Positions 60,038 to 64,000 of a stretch of DNA of 64,000 bases are shown one piece after another. The notes under the pieces were generated by a model. It had not been told where the DNA came from. It ran no database searches and saw nothing but the letters and a program-made list of their open reading frames with translations. Position numbers and translations under genes: made by a program. This DNA is from Clostridiales bacterium Firm_14 (GTDB lineage Bacteria > Bacillota > Clostridia > Saccharofermentanales > Saccharofermentanaceae), in the NCBI GenBank assembly GCA_001604135.1, contig LVAT01000005.1, forward strand, positions 124,001-188,000. The letters run 5' to 3'. Every line of letters starts with the position of its first letter. Positions within the stretch are counted from its first letter, which is position 1.

Positions 60038-60661
60038 TTGGCTAAACACGATAAAGTAGATGTCGGGATTTCAACGATCCTTAATCCCGTTCCTGTTGTT
60101 ATGGTCTCATCAGGAAGCAGGGACGGCAAGGCAAACATAATGACGGCTGCATGGGCAGGAACAGTTAATTCAGAGCCTCCGATGCTCTCCGTCAGCATAA
60201 GGAAATCAAGATATTCACATAAGCTCATTTCTGAGACAGGCGAGTTTGTAGTAAATCTCGTCTCAAAGTCCCTCTGTAAAGCCTGTGATTATTGCGGCGT
60301 AAGAAGCGGAGAGAATGAGGATAAGTTCAAGACATGCGGCCTTACACCTGTTAAGGCCGAAGGTTTGGAATATGCCTACGCCATCAAGGAAGCTCCGGTA
60401 TCGATATCCTGCATCGTTAAGAGCGTGACGGAATTAGGCTCTCACGACATGTTCATAGGCGAGATAAAGAGCGTTACGGCAGATTCTTATCTTCTGGATC
60501 AGAACGGCAAGCTCTGCTTAGAGAACGCCAGGCTTGTGGCATATAATCACGGAGAGTATTATCTCTTAGGCGAGAAACTCGGCTTCTTCGGCTATTCCGT
60601 AGCTAAGGAAGACGTTATAAAGAGAAGAATGGGAACAGATACAAAGAAGGGAAAGAAATGA
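60038..60661 (+). CDS. Flavin reductase-like protein
   Basis: 207 residues from TTG 60038, with AAGGAGG nine bases upstream. Members bind FMN in a split beta-barrel: NPVPVVMVSSGSRDGKANIMTAAW, SEPPMLSVSIRKSRYSHKLI and GEFVVNLVS are family sequence. Cys residues at CKACDYCG recall the diflavin-type Cys-rich insert of ferric/nitroreductase-like relatives. Reduces free or bound flavin; the partner is unknown. It overlaps the Nudix gene by four bases. Confidence 0.87.
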   Translation: MAKHDKVDVGISTILNPVPVVMVSSGSRDGKANIMTAAWAGTVNSEPPMLSVSIRKSRYSHKLISETGEFVVNLVSKSLCKACDYCGVRSGENEDKFKTCGLTPVKAEGLEYAYAIKEAPVSISCIVKSVTELGSHDMFIGEIKSVTADSYLLDQNGKLCLENARLVAYNHGEYYLLGEKLGFFGYSVAKEDVIKRRMGTDTKKGKK

Positions 60662-61218
60662 AGTTCATTGGGATAAAGAAAGTCCACGAAGGACGTTTTA
60701 TAACATCTTATAACGCTGAATACGAGACCAATCTGGGCAATAAGAAGGTCTATGAGATGGTCTCAAGAGATAAGAATATTACCGGTATTGAAGATATCGC
60801 GCGCGAAAAGTGTGATGCGGTCGTGCTCATAATCACGAGCACAGACGGCGAGCGTCTCCTTCTCAATAAAGAGTACAGAATGGCAGTCGGAGGCTTTGCC
60901 ATTAACTTCCCGGCAGGCCTCATAGATGAAGGAGAGACGCCTGATGTTGCAGCCGCAAGAGAGCTTTGGGAAGAGACAGGCTTAAAGCTCGTATCAATAG
61001 ATGAAGTCCTGCCGATGAGCTTTTCCGGCGTCGGCATTACAAACGAGAAGAGCTGCTGCGTTATCGGCAAGGCTGAGGGAGATTTCGCGCCCAGCACATC
61101 CGATGAGGAAGAGATCGAAGCTCGCTGGTATACAAAGGAAGAGGTAAGAGAGCTGCTTAAGCAGACCAACCTCGCGGCAAGGACCCAGGCGTTCTGCTAT
61201 TGGTGGTCAAAGAGCTAA
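60658..61218 (+). CDS. Nudix hydrolase (ADP-ribose pyrophosphatase-like)
   Basis: 186 residues. The Nudix box GLIDEGETPDVAAARELWEE, completed by TGLK, is intact. FPAGLIDEGE and the N-terminal VYEMVSRDK resemble ADP-ribose/nucleoside diphosphate-sugar hydrolases. Start overlaps the flavin reductase stop (ATGA). It cleaves nucleotide diphosphate derivatives and may serve housekeeping. Confidence 0.88.
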   Translation: MKFIGIKKVHEGRFITSYNAEYETNLGNKKVYEMVSRDKNITGIEDIAREKCDAVVLIITSTDGERLLLNKEYRMAVGGFAINFPAGLIDEGETPDVAAARELWEETGLKLVSIDEVLPMSFSGVGITNEKSCCVIGKAEGDFAPSTSDEEEIEARWYTKEEVRELLKQTNLAARTQAFCYWWSKS

Positions 61219-61242
61219 ATCACATCTGACAAGTAAAAATAC

Positions 61243-61271
61243 TTGACACGCCTATAAAGCTTTGTTATTAT
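61243..61271 (+). promoter_or_regulatory. Promoter of the ylxM-ffh operon
   Basis: TTGACA (61243-61248), 17 bases, TATTAT (61266-61271), with TG one base upstream of the -10. It is the best-matching promoter in the window. Confidence 0.85.
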
Positions 61272-61305
61272 GTGCAGGCTTGGAATATAGGAGGCGTGCC
61301 TTTAA

Positions 61306-61632
61306 ATGCGTGAAAAGTCAGTAAGAACAGACCTTTTGCTCGATTTCTACGGCAATCTCCTGACGCCCAAAATGAGGCGCACCTGCGAGAGCTATTATAA
61401 CGATGACCTGACTTTGGCAGAGATCGCCGAAGCAGAGGGAATCTCAAGGCAGGGCGTTCACGACACGGTCAAGAGGGCAGAAAAGCAGCTTGAGGAATAT
61501 GAGGAGAAGTTAGGGCTTCTCGCACTTTTCGAAAAGCAGCAGGCAAAAGCAAAAAAGGCTCTGGCGCACATCAACAGCGGTGATACCGGCAAGGCTGCAA
61601 AAGAGCTTGAAGAATTGATTGAGGAAATGTAA
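61306..61632 (+). CDS. ylxM: YlxM-family HTH protein
   Basis: 108 residues. N-terminal LDFYGNLLTPKMRRTCESYY and LAEIAEAEGISRQGVHDTVKR form the sigma-region-4-like HTH of YlxM (p13), commonly found immediately before ffh and thought to influence SRP activity or expression. It starts 5' of ffh by a few bases. Own promoter upstream. Confidence 0.92.
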   Translation: MREKSVRTDLLLDFYGNLLTPKMRRTCESYYNDDLTLAEIAEAEGISRQGVHDTVKRAEKQLEEYEEKLGLLALFEKQQAKAKKALAHINSGDTGKAAKELEELIEEM

Positions 61633-61636
61633 CAAA

Positions 61637-63175
61637 GTGTTTGAGAGCTTATCTGAAAAGCTTCAGAATATAACCGCAAAGATGCGCGGCAAGGCCCGCG
61701 TAAGCGAGAGCGACATCAAGGAGATGATGCGTGAGATCCGCATGGCTCTCCTTGAAGCAGACGTAAACTACGGCGTTGTTAAAGAATTCGTAGCCGACAT
61801 GACCGAGAAGTGCAAGGGCGCTGATGTTCAGGAGTCCTTTACGCCCGGTCAGCAGATCGTAAAGATCGTAAGAGATTCACTTACTGAGCTCTTAGGCGGA
61901 GAAGAGGGCGAAGAGAAGCTTAAGGTTTCCGATACGGGATTTAACATCATTATCCTTTACGGTCTCCAGGGTGCAGGTAAGACAACGACTGCAGCTAAGC
62001 TCGCAAAGCTCTTAAAAGAAAACGGCAAGAAGCCCATGGTCGTATCCGTAGACGTTCACAGACCCGCTGCTGCCCAGCAGCTCAAGGTCTTAAGTGACGC
62101 CGTAGGAGTTGACTGCTATATCGATCCTGATGAAAAGGATGCCGTTAAGATCGCAAAAGATGGTGAAGGCAAAGCAAGATACATGCTCTGCAATTACCTG
62201 ATCATAGATACTGCAGGACGTACGGTAGCTGACGAAGAGCTCATGGAAGAGCTTAGAGACATTGCTGCAGCCGTTAACCCTACCGAGAAGCTCCTCGTCG
62301 TAGACGCAATGATCGGTCAGGAAGCCGTAAACGTTGCTCAGCTCTTTGAGCAGAACATCGGCATGGACGGCTTCATCATGACAAAGCTCGACGGTGACGC
62401 CAGAGGCGGTGCCGCATTATCCATCCGTAAGCTTACGAGCAAGCCTATCAAGTACATCTGTACAGGCGAGAAGGTAGACGCTATCGAGAAGTTCTATCCT
62501 CAGCGTATGGCTGACAGGATCCTCGGCATGGGTGACGTTGTAAGCCTCATCGAGAAGGCTCAGGCAAACATCGACGAGGAAGAAGCCCGTAAGGCAATGG
62601 AACGCATGATGGGCAACAACTTCAATCTCGACGACCTGTATTCGCAGTTCGAACAGATGAAGAAGATGGGCTCACTTAAGGATCTTGTCGGCATGATGCC
62701 CGGCACGGCAGGCAAGATAAGCGATGAGGAACTTGATGACAAGATCGTCGACAGACAGATGGCCATCATCTCTTCAATGACCAAGAAGGAGAGAAGAGCA
62801 CCTTCGATCCTCAATGCGAGCAGAAGAAAGAGAATTGCAGCAGGCGCAGGCGTTCAGGTATCTGATGTAAACAAGCTCATCACACAGTATGAGCAGACCG
62901 CAAAGCTCATGAAGCAGTTCAGTAACGGCAAGGGCGGCTTCAAGATGCCTAAGGGCTTAGCGAAGCAGGCAGCAAAGATGGGCCTTAAGGGCGGCAGCAT
63001 GGGTAACATGGGCGGCATGGGAGGCCTCGGAAATATGGGCGGTATGTCAGGCTTAGGTTCAGGTATGCCGCAGGGCCTTGGAAGCTTCAGGGCGCCGAGG
63101 GAAGATTCTGATGATTCGCCTTTCGTTCCTACAGGCAGACGCGACCGCAAGAAGAAGCGCAAGGGCAGAAGATAA
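61637..63175 (+). CDS. ffh: Signal recognition particle protein Ffh (SRP54)
   Basis: 512 residues from GTG 61637, GAGGA 11 bases upstream; an earlier in-frame ATG at 61619 would overlap ylxM. NG domain: YGLQGAGKTTTAAKLA (P-loop), DVHRPAAAQQL, DTAGRTVADEELM, TKLDGDARGG. M domain after residue 300: LGMGDVVSLIEKAQ and SRRKRIAAGAGVQVSDVN. Tail is Gly/Met-rich (GNMGGMGGLGNMGGM) and a basic end. It targets membrane proteins co-translationally with 4.5S/7S RNA. Confidence 0.97.
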   Translation: MFESLSEKLQNITAKMRGKARVSESDIKEMMREIRMALLEADVNYGVVKEFVADMTEKCKGADVQESFTPGQQIVKIVRDSLTELLGGEEGEEKLKVSDTGFNIIILYGLQGAGKTTTAAKLAKLLKENGKKPMVVSVDVHRPAAAQQLKVLSDAVGVDCYIDPDEKDAVKIAKDGEGKARYMLCNYLIIDTAGRTVADEELMEELRDIAAAVNPTEKLLVVDAMIGQEAVNVAQLFEQNIGMDGFIMTKLDGDARGGAALSIRKLTSKPIKYICTGEKVDAIEKFYPQRMADRILGMGDVVSLIEKAQANIDEEEARKAMERMMGNNFNLDDLYSQFEQMKKMGSLKDLVGMMPGTAGKISDEELDDKIVDRQMAIISSMTKKERRAPSILNASRRKRIAAGAGVQVSDVNKLITQYEQTAKLMKQFSNGKGGFKMPKGLAKQAAKMGLKGGSMGNMGGMGGLGNMGGMSGLGSGMPQGLGSFRAPREDSDDSPFVPTGRRDRKKKRKGRR

Positions 63176-63244
63176 AGTAGATCCCGTCATTAACTTGGCG
63201 TAGATTATAAATAACAAAAACATTTTTTTTTGGAGGAAAACAAA

Positions 63245-63487
63245 ATGGCAGTTAAGATTCGTTTAAGAAGAATGGGTAAGAAGAAGGCACCTTTCTATCG
63301 TGTAGTTGTTGCTGATTCCAGATACCCCAGAGACGGACGTTTCATCGAGGAGATCGGTTTCTATGATCCCATGAAGGAAACAGACAGCGTTAAGATCGAT
63401 GCAGAGGCAGCAAAGAAGTGGATCTCCAACGGGGCTCAGCCCACAGATACAGTAAAGTCTCTTCTTAAGAAGCAGGGCATCATCTGA
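63245..63487 (+). CDS. rpsP: 30S ribosomal protein S16
   Basis: 80 residues from ATG 63245, with TGGAGGA seven bases upstream. [20 protein letters not shown] and [18 protein letters not shown] are S16 hallmarks; length is normal. It precedes khpA and rimM, the standard arrangement. Confidence 0.97.
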   Translation: MAVKIRLRRMGKKKAPFYRVVVADSRYPRDGRFIEEIGFYDPMKETDSVKIDAEAAKKWISNGAQPTDTVKSLLKKQGII

Positions 63488-63532
63488 TAATCTTTCAGTT
63501 GATACTTAAAATAATAGGAAGGAGAGCTTTAT

Positions 63533-63763
63533 ATGGACGATTTATTGGTTTATATCGCCAGGGAACTTGTCAGCAATCCCGATGAGGTAAACGTAAAGAA
63601 GACAGAGCGCGGAAACACTGTTGTTTTCGAGCTGTCCGTTGCTCCCGAAGATACAGGAAAGATTATCGGCAAGAACGGTAAGAGAGCTCAGGCTATCCGT
63701 TCCATCATGAAGGCTAAGTACCTCAAAGAAGGTAAGCGTGTAATAGTCGATATAGTAGGCTGA
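63533..63763 (+). CDS. khpA: KH-domain RNA-binding protein KhpA
   Basis: 76 residues. A single KH domain with the GxxG loop in IIGKNGKRAQAIRSIMKA and KRVIVDIVG at the end. KhpA, with KhpB/EloR, regulates cell elongation mRNAs in some Firmicutes. Position between rpsP and rimM is conserved. Confidence 0.94.
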   Translation: MDDLLVYIARELVSNPDEVNVKKTERGNTVVFELSVAPEDTGKIIGKNGKRAQAIRSIMKAKYLKEGKRVIVDIVG

Positions 63764-63768
63764 TTCTT

Positions 63769-64000
63769 TTGGATAAACTCATCATTATTGGAAAGATAAC
63801 CGGCGCGCACGGCGTCCGTGGGGAACTTAAGGTTTTCCCCTTAACGGACGACCCGCGCCGTTTCCTTAAACTAAAGGAATGTTTCACCTGCGGGCAGAAT
63901 TTCGAGAAGCCCGAAGCTTCAACATGCACGTCCGCAAGACTCGACAGAGGAAACGTCCTGTTAAAACTCGATGGTGTCCTTGACCGCGATAAGGCTGAAC
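63769..64000 (+). CDS. rimM: Ribosome maturation factor RimM (5' part)
   Basis: 77 codons to the right edge, starting at TTG 63769 five bases after the khpA stop. IIIGKITGAHGVRGELKVFPLTDDPRRF is the conserved RimM N-terminus (given as IGKITGAHGVRGELKVF and PLTDDPRRF). It assists 30S maturation. Only the N-terminal RimM domain is in the window; trmD is expected next but not seen. Confidence 0.9.
   Translation, partial: MDKLIIIGKITGAHGVRGELKVFPLTDDPRRFLKLKECFTCGQNFEKPEASTCTSARLDRGNVLLKLDGVLDRDKAE

Noticed and set aside
1-64000. Prophage, insertion sequence, transposase or toxin-antitoxin modules
   Set aside because: No such genes or terminal repeats were recognised; the only suspicious structure is the palindrome next to tRNA-Thr.

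Overview
The window reads as a stretch of chromosome from an anaerobic, Gram-positive-type bacterium, most likely a member of the Clostridia. The reasons are mid-40s GC by eye, strong AGGAGG ribosome binding sites with frequent GTG/TTG starts, a KorDABC-type 2-oxoacid:ferredoxin oxidoreductase, a meso-diaminopimelate dehydrogenase, a GlgC/GlgD pair, a BirA-type biotin operator, a Tad pilus locus without a secretin gene, and the conserved ylxM-ffh-rpsP-khpA-rimM block. I cannot name a genus. No insertion sequence, prophage, CRISPR array or rRNA is visible. One tRNA gene is present. Protein families are named from remembered motifs; no database search was run.

Layout. 1-6.1 kb: the 3' end of a branched-chain aminotransferase gene, an SGNH hydrolase, ddh, an ATP-grasp protein, an AT-rich polytopic membrane protein and a BirA-controlled bioY. 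6.2-10.4 kb: an ABC exporter pair overlapping a P-loop ATPase gene, then an SPFH protein with duplicated zinc ribbons. 10.4-14.2 kb: glmM, nagB, then a TetR regulator with a CPBP protease. 14.3-17.1 kb: the korDABC operon.

17.3-39.5 kb: a long, tightly packed plus-strand locus. It encodes a Tad-type pilus (TadZ-like, CpaF, TadB/TadC-like, a small pilin candidate, prepilin peptidase and two TadE-like pseudopilins). Mixed among these are a WG-repeat protein, a BspA-type leucine-rich-repeat lipoprotein and an 843-residue anchored protein. An FHA protein, a PP2C phosphatase, a membrane Ser/Thr kinase and a small membrane protein follow at near-zero spacing, then a 1975-residue Ig-like surface protein. 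The FHA protein and the small membrane protein share ETT(V/L)L motifs, which suggests a phospho-switch wired to the pilus or surface protein.

40-50.7 kb: a sugar-binding-domain/GGDEF fusion precedes a glycogen operon (glgB-glgC-glgD-glgA-GH13). GlgB and GlgA both carry histone-H1-like Lys/Ala/Pro tails. 50.8-57.2 kb: a CapA-type lipoprotein and purine genes (purE, purF, purN, a PurO-like IMP cyclohydrolase and a stand-alone AICAR transformylase). The PurF has lost the usual glutaminase residues. 57.3-64 kb: tRNA-Thr beside a long palindrome, a solute-binding-like lipoprotein, a GNAT-alkyltransferase fusion, a flavin reductase, a Nudix hydrolase and the SRP/ribosome-maturation block, ending inside rimM.
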